Assembly: GCA_964525565.1 (NCBI GenBank)
Contig: CAZGHI010000032.1
Span: 1-27,334 of the forward strand
Direction of reading: 5' to 3'
Length of the DNA stretch: 27,334 nt
Origin: OLB6 sp964525565
GTDB taxonomy: Bacteria; Bacteroidota; Ignavibacteria; Kapaibacteriales; Kapaibacteriaceae
This document shows, one piece after another, positions 17,755 to 25,941 of this stretch (positions are counted from its first letter, which is position 1; every line of letters starts with the position of its first letter). The notes below the pieces were generated by a model that was not told the DNA's origin, made no database searches, and was given only the letters and a program-made list of their open reading frames with translations. The position numbers and the translations under genes were made by a program.

Positions 17755-18522
17755 ATGATGTTAGAAATGCACCCGCTACCCCATAAACTACGGAACGAGT
17801 TACGGGGATTACATCGGCGGTCTGAGCGAGAACAGATGCAGTGTTATCTGGCCGAAGGACTCCACTTGTGCGAAGATCTTGTGCATGCCGGGCAACGCGT
17901 TGAAGCGGTTGTTCTGAGCACAGATGCAACCGACCACGAAACAACGGTTGCTAAACGCCTCCGCGATTGCGGTGCTCGGCTGTATTCCTGTTCTCCGAGT
18001 GATATGCGGATCATCTCGGATGCCGTTACTCCCCAGTCGATCGCGGCACTGGTGCACTTTCATTCTGAGCAACAAGTACAGAATCGAGTACTAGCGCTAG
18101 ACGGGATAAACGATCCCGGAAATGTGGGCACCATTATCCGCTGTGCAGCTTGGTTCGGTTTCACCGATGTTGTATTGGGTGAACAATGCGCAGATCTCTA
18201 CAATCCCAAAACCATGCGTGCAACTATGGGGGCAGCATTTCGCATCAATGTTTTACGTAAGCGGAATCTTCCTGAATGGTTACAAACCGTGAATATTGGT
18301 ACCATTGCAGCGGCAATACCGAAGGGGGGGGCCGACCCCGACTTCTTACGCTCGGTATCTGACCTTGTCCTGGTAATTGGTTCTGAAGCACATGGTGTTC
18401 GGCCAGAGATACTTCGGCTGTGTACGCACACCGTTACGATACCTGGTGTTGGACACACTGAATCGTTAAATGCAGCAGTTGCTGCAGCCATTCTGGCTTA
18501 TGAATCACGAATTCGTATCTGA
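17755..18522 (+). CDS. SpoU/TrmH family RNA 2'-O-methyltransferase
   Basis: An S-adenosylmethionine-dependent enzyme that methylates a ribose in rRNA or tRNA. It has 255 residues from the ATG at 17755; ATGs at 17758 and 17767 are alternatives. The frame runs 53 codons further back, but only as antisense of deoA. The N-terminal substrate-binding domain (YLAEGLHLCEDL) is followed by the three SPOUT motifs: NDPGNVGTIIRCA from residue 119, NPKTMRATMGA from 150, and IGSEAHGV around 209 ending in VGHTESLNAAVAAAILAYE, which forms the knot. It resembles RlmB/TsnR-type enzymes; the exact target nucleotide is not known. A G8 tract at 18324-18331 encodes Gly-Gly. It probably leads a three-gene run with the aminotransferase and the RdgB fusion. 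Confidence 0.93.
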   Translation: MMLEMHPLPHKLRNELRGLHRRSEREQMQCYLAEGLHLCEDLVHAGQRVEAVVLSTDATDHETTVAKRLRDCGARLYSCSPSDMRIISDAVTPQSIAALVHFHSEQQVQNRVLALDGINDPGNVGTIIRCAAWFGFTDVVLGEQCADLYNPKTMRATMGAAFRINVLRKRNLPEWLQTVNIGTIAAAIPKGGADPDFLRSVSDLVLVIGSEAHGVRPEILRLCTHTVTIPGVGHTESLNAAVAAAILAYESRIRI

Positions 18523-18540
18523 GTCAATCAACATACTATC

Positions 18541-19599
18541 ATGCGCCTCTTCGCTCCCGGCCCTGTTCAACTTCCGGAACCTGTTGTTCAAGCCATGGCA
18601 CGTCAGCCTTTGCACCATCACTCAGACGAGTTTGCAGAGGTGTGTCGGCGATGTTTTAAGGGGCTTGAGCACGTGTTCTTTACCACACTGCCGGTTCTTC
18701 TTCTTAACGGAAGTGGAACAACAGGAATCGAGGCAGCCATAACGAATCTGCATGAACGCAACACAGAAATTCTTGTTTTTGAGAATGGTAGGTTCGGTGA
18801 GCGCATTTCACAGATCGCGGAACGTAATGGAATTGTTGTACATCGGTCTCGCCACGAATGGGGTTCGGTAGTTACACCAGAACATGTTGTTCAAGCAATT
18901 CGTAAGCATCACAATGCCTCTGCAGTGTGGTTCGTTCACAGCGAGACATCAACGGGGGTTACTCTATCTCTGGATGAATTAGTGTCTGCTCTCCGTGATG
19001 TAAGACCTGATGTACTCGTGTGTGTGGATGCTGTAACCAGCATCGGTGTTCATCCACTATTTACGGAAGAATGGCATCTGGATGCAGTGATTACCGCTTC
19101 GCAAAAAGGACTGTTATCACCACCAGGACTGTCAGCAATATGGTTAAGTGAACGAGCATGGAGTATTGTTGAACGGAATACTCGGCCATCATACTCTACA
19201 GACCTGCTAACAATCCGAAGTGCATACAGACAAGACCAGTTTGTCTGGACACCGCCAGTGACACTCGTTGCTGCACTCGCAACTGCAGTTGAACTTCTTC
19301 TTACAGAAGGATTGCCGCGCGTATGGGATCGGCACTACCAACAGGCCAGCCTGTTGCGTTCAGGCCTTATAGATCGTGGGTATCATTTATTTGGTGAAGC
19401 CACTAGTAATGCCGTAACAGCCGTTCGGCATGATTCTCCTGAAGCAATTCGAAGATTCCTGCTCGAGAACTATTCCATGGTGGTAGCTCCGGGACAAGGG
19501 AAGCTGCGCGACTCTATTTTCAGAATTGGCACATGTGGTGCGATTACAAAACACGACATCATGGATGTGCTTGCAGCACTGGAAGACGTACCAATTTAG
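18541..19599 (+). CDS. Class V aminotransferase (alanine/serine-glyoxylate type)
   Basis: A PLP-dependent aminotransferase of 352 residues, fold type I, class V. It starts with the typical APGPVQLPEPV, which matches the TPGP opening of alanine-glyoxylate and serine-glyoxylate aminotransferases. NGSGTTGIEAA binds the cofactor phosphate, VCVDAVTSIG carries the Asp that holds the pyridine nitrogen, and the Schiff-base Lys189 sits in SQKGLLSPPGLS. The C-terminal domain ends with GQGKLRDSIFRIGTCG. In related bacteria such enzymes serve glyoxylate, serine or phosphoserine metabolism, and the donor and acceptor cannot be fixed here. It lies 18 bases after the methyltransferase gene and 24 before the RdgB fusion, in the same direction; no Shine-Dalgarno site is clear. 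Confidence 0.9.
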   Translation: MRLFAPGPVQLPEPVVQAMARQPLHHHSDEFAEVCRRCFKGLEHVFFTTLPVLLLNGSGTTGIEAAITNLHERNTEILVFENGRFGERISQIAERNGIVVHRSRHEWGSVVTPEHVVQAIRKHHNASAVWFVHSETSTGVTLSLDELVSALRDVRPDVLVCVDAVTSIGVHPLFTEEWHLDAVITASQKGLLSPPGLSAIWLSERAWSIVERNTRPSYSTDLLTIRSAYRQDQFVWTPPVTLVAALATAVELLLTEGLPRVWDRHYQQASLLRSGLIDRGYHLFGEATSNAVTAVRHDSPEAIRRFLLENYSMVVAPGQGKLRDSIFRIGTCGAITKHDIMDVLAALEDVPI

Positions 19600-19623
19600 C
19601 AGGATTAATGAGGGCAGTGAACG

Positions 19624-20865
19624 ATGACCATCGTGATAGCAACGGGAAATCGCCATAAAGTAGATGAACTAACAACATTGTTCTATGCTTGTGGCTTAAC
19701 GAACCTCACATTGGTGCCGATTACTGATGTTATCACGGATTATGCACCGGAAGAAACCGGCACTACGTTCGAAGAGAATGCATATATAAAAGCCGAGGAA
19801 GCTTATCGCCGAACGGGTTTGCCAGCAATTGCCGATGATAGTGGACTTGAAGTTCCTTCACTTTTGGGGGCACCAGGTATTAAGAGTGCTCGATATGCAG
19901 GTAACAGTGCCACCGATGCAGACAATCGGAAGAAATTGCAAACAGAGCTTGCATCTGTTGGCAACTCCGATTGGTACCCTGCGGTGTTTCGCTGCGTATT
20001 GTGCTATCACGACGGAATGCGATATGTTTTTGGCGAGGGACAATGCAACGGTCGTATTTGGAAGGATGAGCGCGGAATGAACGGCTTTGGTTACGACAGC
20101 ATGTTTAGTCCTGAAGACCACAAACGTCGGTTTGCGGAGATGACGCAGAGCGACAAAGCTCAATTCAGTCATCGTGCACGCGCAGTGGCGGAGATTGCCG
20201 GTAAGCTACGTGTTTTTTTGGGGGAAGATGAACCTATCGAACACCCTGATAAACGTTCAAGTGTTGCGGGTAATCAGGATTTGGCGGTGGAGATCTCTGT
20301 ATTGGCAGCATCACGTCAGTATCCACAGCTTACACAAGTTTTACATGGTAGGATACACACACAACGTGATGCGGTTGAAGCATACGAACTGTTACTTCAA
20401 CTTTACCTGTTTGTAGGATTTCCCATTGCAATCGAAGCACTTCTAATTCTGTGGAATGCAGTGCAGTCCAATATCCCGGGTTTTCAGTGGCCGCTGGTCA
20501 CCAGGCATCCAAGCTCTTACCGTAAACATGGAACCCAGCTATTTCATACCATTTATGGTTCCGTGGCAGATAAAGTACTCGAAAGATTCGAAAACGTTGC
20601 GCCGGACTTAGCGGATTGGATGGTAACGGAAGGGTACGGCAAAGTGCTGAGTCGGCCTGAATTACCTATTCAGTTGCGAGAGTTGTGTATTGCTTCCGTA
20701 TTAGCAGTGCAAAAGAACGACAGACAGCTTGTTTCGCATGTACGAGGATGTGCACGTGTAGGTGTATCACGCGAACAATTATTTAACGCTGCCAGGGTTG
20801 TTGCCAGAACCGACTCAAGTGCCGGCGAACGCATTACGCAATTGGCAGATCAGTTTTGCACGTAG
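19624..20865 (+). CDS. rdgB: RdgB/HAM1 nucleotide pyrophosphatase fused to a CMD-like domain
   Basis: A 413-residue two-domain protein. Residues 1 to about 198 are a complete RdgB/HAM1 enzyme, which hydrolyses dITP, XTP and similar damaged purine nucleotides to monophosphates: ATGNRHKVDEL (substrate loop), ADDSGLEV (catalytic Asp), MNGFGYDSMF, and the closing FSHRARA. RdgB proteins usually stop here, at about 200 residues. After a polar linker (about 200-225) the same frame continues into a helical region of about 190 residues that resembles the carboxymuconolactone decarboxylase (CMD) family, including WMVTEGYGKVLSRPELPIQ and RELCIASVLA with a following SHVRGCARVGVS. No AhpD-type CxxC is present. 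There is no ATG in the linker, though TTG or GTG codons could allow internal starts. An in-frame TGA just before the ATG at 19624 fixes the start. The role of the second domain is unknown. Confidence 0.88.
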   Translation: MTIVIATGNRHKVDELTTLFYACGLTNLTLVPITDVITDYAPEETGTTFEENAYIKAEEAYRRTGLPAIADDSGLEVPSLLGAPGIKSARYAGNSATDADNRKKLQTELASVGNSDWYPAVFRCVLCYHDGMRYVFGEGQCNGRIWKDERGMNGFGYDSMFSPEDHKRRFAEMTQSDKAQFSHRARAVAEIAGKLRVFLGEDEPIEHPDKRSSVAGNQDLAVEISVLAASRQYPQLTQVLHGRIHTQRDAVEAYELLLQLYLFVGFPIAIEALLILWNAVQSNIPGFQWPLVTRHPSSYRKHGTQLFHTIYGSVADKVLERFENVAPDLADWMVTEGYGKVLSRPELPIQLRELCIASVLAVQKNDRQLVSHVRGCARVGVSREQLFNAARVVARTDSSAGERITQLADQFCT

Positions 20866-20880
20866 CTCAGGGAACAGAGT

Positions 20881-21756
20881 TTACGGTACATCTTTCTTCA
20901 AGAATACATCAGCCGTGATTTTCGACGCTCCTGCAAATGTTCCTAAGCCTCCCCTTATGTTGCTTAAGCGGTAATCGTACTGAGATCGCCGACCAAATCC
21001 GACGGAGGAATACCATTCCTGGAACGCTTCGTCGCCGGCGTACACGTGAATACGCTGTTTGCCGAACCACTTAAATGCAGCCCAAACCACAGGCGTATTC
21101 GACACCAGACTAAAACCGTACCTCGTTCTCTCATTGGCAATAAGAGAACCATCCTCAAAGTCTTCCGTGCGAATTCGCCTATTCGAATCAGATGTTGGCG
21201 GTTGGAGGTAGAGGCCATAATTCAGTGTATCTATGCACTCAACGGCAAGAACATATCGAAGAACACCCGGCTGTCCTGTCCAGGAAATTCCTAACGAGTC
21301 AACAGGAGTAAGTTCATTCGCCCTTCCCGGGTACTGCATTGTGTCAACAGGCCTTCGTACCCAGTCGAAAGCATTGAGCGTACGTGCAGTGGCGGTTGCC
21401 GTTCTGTTGAGTGCTCTGACGGTAAGTGCATACTCCGTTCCATACTTGCACCGGAATGTGGTATCGGACGGACGATAACCAAATCCTGTAGAATCATCAA
21501 CAAACATCATTGGAACAGGAACTCCATTTTCCAGCAAGGTAACATCAGCATCTCTGATCATGGCCTTCTGCAAGCTGAACGTGTCATTTAAGGGTAAGCT
21601 CCGATAAATACGGAGGTGCGTTATTGGTTCACCGGCTATTACAAACCCTTCGATAACCAGTTCCTGGACATAATCATCTGGTATCGGGTCTTCACAGCCT
21701 GTTACCATAACACCGAGCAGTAGTATAATCAGGGTGTAAGCACGGTTATACGACAT
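20881..21756 (-). CDS. DUF4249 lipoprotein, partner of TonB receptor
   Basis: A 291-residue predicted lipoprotein: a hydrophobic signal followed by the lipobox VTGC with Cys21, then an acidic EDPIPDD start to the mature protein. It has the DUF4249 pattern, with an N-terminal beta domain (LVIEGFVIAGEPITHLRIYRS, ADVTLLENGVPV) and the C-terminal RLSNIRGGLGTFAGAS motif. Members of this family sit beside TonB-dependent receptors in Bacteroidota and are thought to be their surface or periplasmic partners; the ligand is not known. Its ATG overlaps the receptor's stop codon (TAATG on the - strand), so it is co-translated. It faces the RdgB fusion gene with only 15 bases between stops, and I see no clear terminator there. 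Confidence 0.85.
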   Translation of the reverse strand: MSYNRAYTLIILLLGVMVTGCEDPIPDDYVQELVIEGFVIAGEPITHLRIYRSLPLNDTFSLQKAMIRDADVTLLENGVPVPMMFVDDSTGFGYRPSDTTFRCKYGTEYALTVRALNRTATATARTLNAFDWVRRPVDTMQYPGRANELTPVDSLGISWTGQPGVLRYVLAVECIDTLNYGLYLQPPTSDSNRRIRTEDFEDGSLIANERTRYGFSLVSNTPVVWAAFKWFGKQRIHVYAGDEAFQEWYSSVGFGRRSQYDYRLSNIRGGLGTFAGASKITADVFLKKDVP

Positions 21757-24014
21757 TAGAATCTTAGCTCCACAGAAACCGTTGGAATAATGGGTAATAA
21801 TCGAACATCGGTAACCTCCGGTATTGGCTGTGTTGTATCATAAAACCGAAACCAGATATCTCGGCGCGAATACACATTGAATACGTCGAGGAATACTCTG
21901 AACGGTAGATCCCATACCGTAGTGTTGTAGTTAACATTAAGGTTCAACTGATGAGAGTTGGGCAAGCGCAACCCCCACCGTTGAGATGGGTTTACCATGA
22001 CCAAGCCCCCTTCCCAATTAGGCATTGCCCCCCCCAGTTGAGATGTTGCACCAGTATAACTTTGACCAGACTGAAACATAAAAGTTGCACCGAACTCCCA
22101 ATGTTCATCGAGCGCAAACAGACCATTGATTTTGAGATCGTGTCGGCGATCGTACTTTGGTCTGAACCGTGCACCTTGATTTACACTGTCGAACGTGGCG
22201 AATACCCAACCAAGTCCATACCCAATCCAACCGGTGAGTTTCCCTATTTTCTTTTGCAGAAAGAACTCAGCCCCGTAGGCTTCACCATCACCGATGAAGA
22301 AAACATCGGCAACGGTGCGTGCGCGAACCTGATTATTTCGAAGTTCATTGATGTTGTTGAGGGTTTTATAGTACACATCGACGTTGAAGGTAAAACCTTC
22401 CATGGGATGAGTTTCCACAGCAACAATGTAATGTGTGGATTGTCCGGCGGGAACAGTATTATCAGTAGGCAACCATGTATCGAAGAAGGAAAAATCTGGT
22501 GCAGATGCGAGCCGCAGATATTGATGGAACATCCCCCACGAGGCCTTAAGCGCGATGTCGTCTGTTATCCGAATGCGTGTAGCAATTCTGGGGTCAATCG
22601 TAGTTGTCTTACTTAAGCTCCAATAGTTGGCACGAAGTCCAAACTGCATGGAGACATCGTCTGTTAGAAGCACATTGCTTTGTCCAAACACAGAGTGGAT
22701 GTTGTCTGTTACTTCAAGTCGGAATGCAGCCTGTCCACCGGTTGCGTCATCTTGCGATCCAGTCTTCTGATCATATACAAAGGAGTACACGGTTCCTTCA
22801 TAGCCGGCTTTAAAAGTGACTTTATCGTTGTAATACCATTCTAATGTTGACTTTAGAGAGTAGTCTGTGATGCTATTGTTAATGTCGAACTTAAAACCGG
22901 CATTGTTGCCGTTAAAACCGTTATTATAGCGAGAGGCTGAAATCGTTGTTTGTAGAAAGAGGTTCGAAGCGAATATGTGCGACCAGTTCAAGGATGTTGC
23001 ACGGTTTCCAATGCCAACTTCAAAGAACAGACCAGGTTGTTCCAGTGTTAACAGATCATTGGTTAGGAAGCCACTTAACGAAATCTTGTCGTAGTCGCCA
23101 ATGTTCTGTGTAATCTTGGCATTTACATCATAAAAATTAAAGTTTGGCAGAGGGTTATCCGGATCTTCAGGTAGAAGACCAAGAAGAAGATCCAGGTATG
23201 TTCGGCGTCCGCCAATGAACCAAGCGCCATTACCGAGAGGTCCTTGCACTGAAGCCCGTGACGATATCAGACCGATGCCAACTAAACCTTCAACATGGTC
23301 GCTGTTTCCCTCTTTTTGAGTGACGTTCAGCACGGCTGACATTCTGCCGCCGTACTCGGCAGGGAATCCCCCTTTCAGTAGCTCTACATCTTTAACAGCA
23401 TCCGTGTTAAATGCACTGATGAAGCCGAACAGATGCGTGGGGTTGTACACCGTCATACCATCGAGGAGAACCAGGTTTTGATCCGGTGACCCCCCCCGAA
23501 TGAACAAGCCGCTTGATATCTGCGACGACGTAAGAACACCGGGTAACATCTGTAATGCACGGAAAATATCAGCCTCTCCACCGATACGGATCTGTGTGAG
23601 CTGTTTCATTGGAATATCTACTCTGGAGATGTTTATTTGGCGGGCTTCATTTTCACGATCTGCCTGTACCGTAACCTGTTCCTTGGTAACTCCACTTTCA
23701 CGAAGAGCAATACGAACCTGTACACTTCCTTGCTTGGGAATGGTAATTTCTACAGACTTTCGTTCGTAACCTACCGCAGACACAACAATGGTTTGAATTC
23801 CCGGTGCAATGCCTGTCAAAGAAAAGAAGCCGGACTTATTCGTATAGGCACCCAATTTTGTACCTTTTACCATTACGGTTGCCCCGACAACGGTTTCTTT
23901 TGTGGCTGAATCTTCTACGAACCCAGAAAGGGTGCCATCGCGCGGTTCAGCATGCAGATTGAGTGAAAACAACAAAAAAACGATGACGCAAAGACAAGAG
24001 TTGCGGAGGTACAT
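21756..24014 (-). CDS. TonB-dependent outer membrane receptor
   Basis: A 752-residue outer-membrane beta-barrel that would import a ligand using TonB energy. Signal peptide about 1-22 (ends LNLHAEP). A carboxypeptidase-regulatory-like domain follows at about 28-110 (GTLSGFVEDSATKETVVGATV, NKSGFFSLTGI). The plug domain at about 120-235 has RALQMLPGV, IRGGSPDQNLVLLDGM and GGFPAEYGGRMSAVLNV. The rest is barrel, ending in the typical aromatic SVELRF. No SusD gene is present; the DUF4249 partner replaces it, so this is not a classical SusCD pair. Two G8 tracts in the coding strand (23490-23497 in the plug, 22028-22035 in the barrel) are possible slippage sites, both in frame here. The ligand is unknown. 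Confidence 0.92.
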   Translation of the reverse strand: MYLRNSCLCVIVFLLFSLNLHAEPRDGTLSGFVEDSATKETVVGATVMVKGTKLGAYTNKSGFFSLTGIAPGIQTIVVSAVGYERKSVEITIPKQGSVQVRIALRESGVTKEQVTVQADRENEARQINISRVDIPMKQLTQIRIGGEADIFRALQMLPGVLTSSQISSGLFIRGGSPDQNLVLLDGMTVYNPTHLFGFISAFNTDAVKDVELLKGGFPAEYGGRMSAVLNVTQKEGNSDHVEGLVGIGLISSRASVQGPLGNGAWFIGGRRTYLDLLLGLLPEDPDNPLPNFNFYDVNAKITQNIGDYDKISLSGFLTNDLLTLEQPGLFFEVGIGNRATSLNWSHIFASNLFLQTTISASRYNNGFNGNNAGFKFDINNSITDYSLKSTLEWYYNDKVTFKAGYEGTVYSFVYDQKTGSQDDATGGQAAFRLEVTDNIHSVFGQSNVLLTDDVSMQFGLRANYWSLSKTTTIDPRIATRIRITDDIALKASWGMFHQYLRLASAPDFSFFDTWLPTDNTVPAGQSTHYIVAVETHPMEGFTFNVDVYYKTLNNINELRNNQVRARTVADVFFIGDGEAYGAEFFLQKKIGKLTGWIGYGLGWVFATFDSVNQGARFRPKYDRRHDLKINGLFALDEHWEFGATFMFQSGQSYTGATSQLGGAMPNWEGGLVMVNPSQRWGLRLPNSHQLNLNVNYNTTVWDLPFRVFLDVFNVYSRRDIWFRFYDTTQPIPEVTDVRLLPIIPTVSVELRF

Positions 24015-24050
24015 GTAATGTATTACTGGTAACGATGAAGGCGCGTTAAG

Positions 24051-24085
24051 ACGGGAAACAGAATCGTTAGTTGCAACGTTCCCGT
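24051..24085. promoter_or_regulatory. Inverted repeat in the divergent TonB/ferredoxin promoter region
   Basis: ACGGGAA at 24051-24057 and TTCCCGT at 24079-24085 form a perfect 7-bp inverted repeat with a 21-base spacer, within the 98-base gap between the divergent receptor and ferredoxin genes. The right arm runs into the TAnnTTTG element of the ferredoxin gene. It could be an operator or two mirrored promoter parts. Confidence 0.35.
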
Positions 24086-24092
24086 ACTTTTG
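24085..24092 (+). promoter_or_regulatory. Possible -7 promoter element (TACTTTTG) of the ferredoxin gene
   Basis: TACTTTTG fits the Bacteroidota -7 consensus TAnnTTTG and lies 20 bases before the ATG at 24113, a sensible distance. A -33 TTTG is not found at the normal spacing. The preceding TTCCCG is also found, as TTCCG, before the similar element at 1328. Confidence 0.45.
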
Positions 24093-24112
24093 TATTTCAA
24101 TTAAGAACGCAT

Positions 24113-24460
24113 ATGGCTATTTACATTACCTCTGACTGTATAAACTGTGGCGCTTGCGAACCCGAGTGTCCGAACACGGCTATCTACGAAGCTGGCGCTC
24201 CGTGGGAGCTTGCCGGTACTACATACCATGATAGTACATCACCTGGCAATTTTAAGGGCGAGTTTTTTTCCCCAACAGTGTATTATATCGTACCAGATAA
24301 GTGCACCGAATGCAAAGGGTTTCACGACGAGCCGCAGTGTGCGGCCGTTTGTCCTGTTGACTGCTGCTTGCCGGACCCGAACAACGTTGAAACGGAGGAA
24401 CAACTTCTTAAAAAGAAGGAATATCTGGACACAGTGGATACAACTCGGCTTCGCACGTAA
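24113..24460 (+). CDS. 2[4Fe-4S] ferredoxin
   Basis: A small electron carrier of 115 residues with two 4Fe-4S clusters. The first set is C9-x2-C12-x2-C15-x3-C19-Pro. The second is C64-x2-C67-x8-C76-x3-C80-Pro; the eight-residue spacer is typical of Chromatium-type ferredoxins such as YfhL. A longer insert (about 30-60) separates the two motifs, as in many Bacteroidota and Chlorobi ferredoxins. The ATG at 24113 is chosen because residue 1 then fits the family start MAIxIT; an upstream non-ATG start at 24071 would cover the promoter. The amidohydrolase gene follows after 8 bases. It probably serves central redox reactions and has no visible link to the adjacent enzymes. Confidence 0.93.
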   Translation: MAIYITSDCINCGACEPECPNTAIYEAGAPWELAGTTYHDSTSPGNFKGEFFSPTVYYIVPDKCTECKGFHDEPQCAAVCPVDCCLPDPNNVETEEQLLKKKEYLDTVDTTRLRT

Positions 24461-24468
24461 CCGGTTGC

Positions 24469-25923
24469 ATGGAACTCCACATTGAACGAGGGCGGATTAA
24501 GGCCGTATTGCCGTGCGTAACCGGTGTGGTCATTCGTACGGATACGGAAACCTTTACATTCCCCGGATGTACTGTTCTGCCAGGTTTTGTTGATGCTCAT
24601 GTCCATCTGGTAGGTGTTGGGAGGAGACTTGCACTTCCTTCGCTGCACAGCGCAACAAGTAAAGACCAATGCTTACACATCCTCTCTGCGGCTGAACCAA
24701 CAGACGGTTGGATTCAGGCCATGGGCTGGAATCAGGAGCAGTGGTTAGATGCCAGCGAACCCACCGTTTCGGATCTCGATCAGCTCTTCCCCACTATTCC
24801 TGTTGTTTGTTCACGTATTGATGGTCATGCACTATGGGTAAATAGCACTGCGTTGAAGATCGCCGGTATTCCTCAATGCTCTGGTGTCTTGGTAGATAAC
24901 GCAGCGGCACCGGTATGGGCTGTGCTTCCCACCCCTTCGGATGAAGCACTTCGGCAGTATATCCATGCGGCGGCTGATGCCTTTCTTTCTGCCGGGTTCA
25001 CAGAAGTTCACGACATGGATGTGAGCTCTCGCATTCTCGGAGTAATGCGTGAAATGGCTGAACAAGGGGCTTTGCCAATACGCGTGCAATCGTTTGTAAG
25101 CGCACAGGAGAACAATTGGCTTACGGATGGTGTGCTTCCTGCCGGTGGAGAGATGCAACGCACATTTGGCGTGAAAATGTATGCCGATGGCTCTCTCGGA
25201 TCCCGAGGGGCAGCACTGCTTGAACCGTACCTGGATGCAGACACATCAGGATTTCTTTTGCTGGATAGCGAGAGTATCGCACAGCGTTGTGCTGCTGCCA
25301 TCGAAGCAGGTTGGTGGAGCATTGCTGTTCATGCCATTGGCGACCGAGCGGTACGAGAAGTTCTCGATGCCTTCTCCAACGTTCGTAGAATGCCCGGTGG
25401 ATCGGATGTTCTGCTGAGAATTGAACATGCACAACACGTTCATCCCTCTGATGTTCCACGATTCGCGCAATGGAACGTTATTGCAAGTGTCCAATCCACG
25501 CATGCAGTTTCCGATGCGTTTATGGCGGAACACCGTCTGGGTATTGAACGATTGAAATGGGCATACCGTTGGAAATCGTTACTAGAGGCCGGTGTCCACA
25601 TCATAGCAGGTAGCGATGCCCCCATTGAGCCGGTCTCTGCCATTCGTACCCTTACATCGTTTGTGAACCGCATTCCGCTTGGTATGAGCAGGCCATGGCA
25701 GCCACAAGAGGCGATTACAATAGGCCAGGCGCTAAAAGCCTCGACGGAATGGGCTCATGCGGCAGCCGACGTATTGTACCGTCGGGGCTCACTTGCCGTT
25801 GGTATGGATGCCGATCTGGTTATTGTTGACAGAAACCCGGAGCACATTGCTGCGGAAGAGTTATCTGAGATGAGCGTAGTTGCTACTTTTACAGCCGGAA
25901 TCATCCGGTACCGACACCCGTAA
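24469..25923 (+). CDS. Amidohydrolase family protein (YtcJ-like)
   Basis: A metal-dependent hydrolase of the amidohydrolase superfamily, amidohydro_3 branch, 484 residues and no signal peptide. Metal ligands are seen as HxH (His44, His46 in DAHVHL), Lys236 in KMYADGSLGSRG, His288 in AVHAIGDRAV, His320 in RIEHAQH and Asp383 in GSDAPIEP. The beta-sandwich halves are at the N-terminus (to PGFVDAH) and the C-terminus (GSLAVGMDADLVIVDRNP). Family members deacylate or hydrolyse amide and ring bonds; the substrate is unknown. It starts 8 bases after the ferredoxin stop, likely in one transcript. Confidence 0.9.
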   Translation: MELHIERGRIKAVLPCVTGVVIRTDTETFTFPGCTVLPGFVDAHVHLVGVGRRLALPSLHSATSKDQCLHILSAAEPTDGWIQAMGWNQEQWLDASEPTVSDLDQLFPTIPVVCSRIDGHALWVNSTALKIAGIPQCSGVLVDNAAAPVWAVLPTPSDEALRQYIHAAADAFLSAGFTEVHDMDVSSRILGVMREMAEQGALPIRVQSFVSAQENNWLTDGVLPAGGEMQRTFGVKMYADGSLGSRGAALLEPYLDADTSGFLLLDSESIAQRCAAAIEAGWWSIAVHAIGDRAVREVLDAFSNVRRMPGGSDVLLRIEHAQHVHPSDVPRFAQWNVIASVQSTHAVSDAFMAEHRLGIERLKWAYRWKSLLEAGVHIIAGSDAPIEPVSAIRTLTSFVNRIPLGMSRPWQPQEAITIGQALKASTEWAHAAADVLYRRGSLAVGMDADLVIVDRNPEHIAAEELSEMSVVATFTAGIIRYRHP

Positions 25924-25941
25924 CTTCCAAATGGTGTAGTA

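Noticed and set aside
21951..22616. 221-codon open frame on the + strand
   Set aside because: It is antisense to the barrel of the TonB receptor and its translation resembles no protein family.
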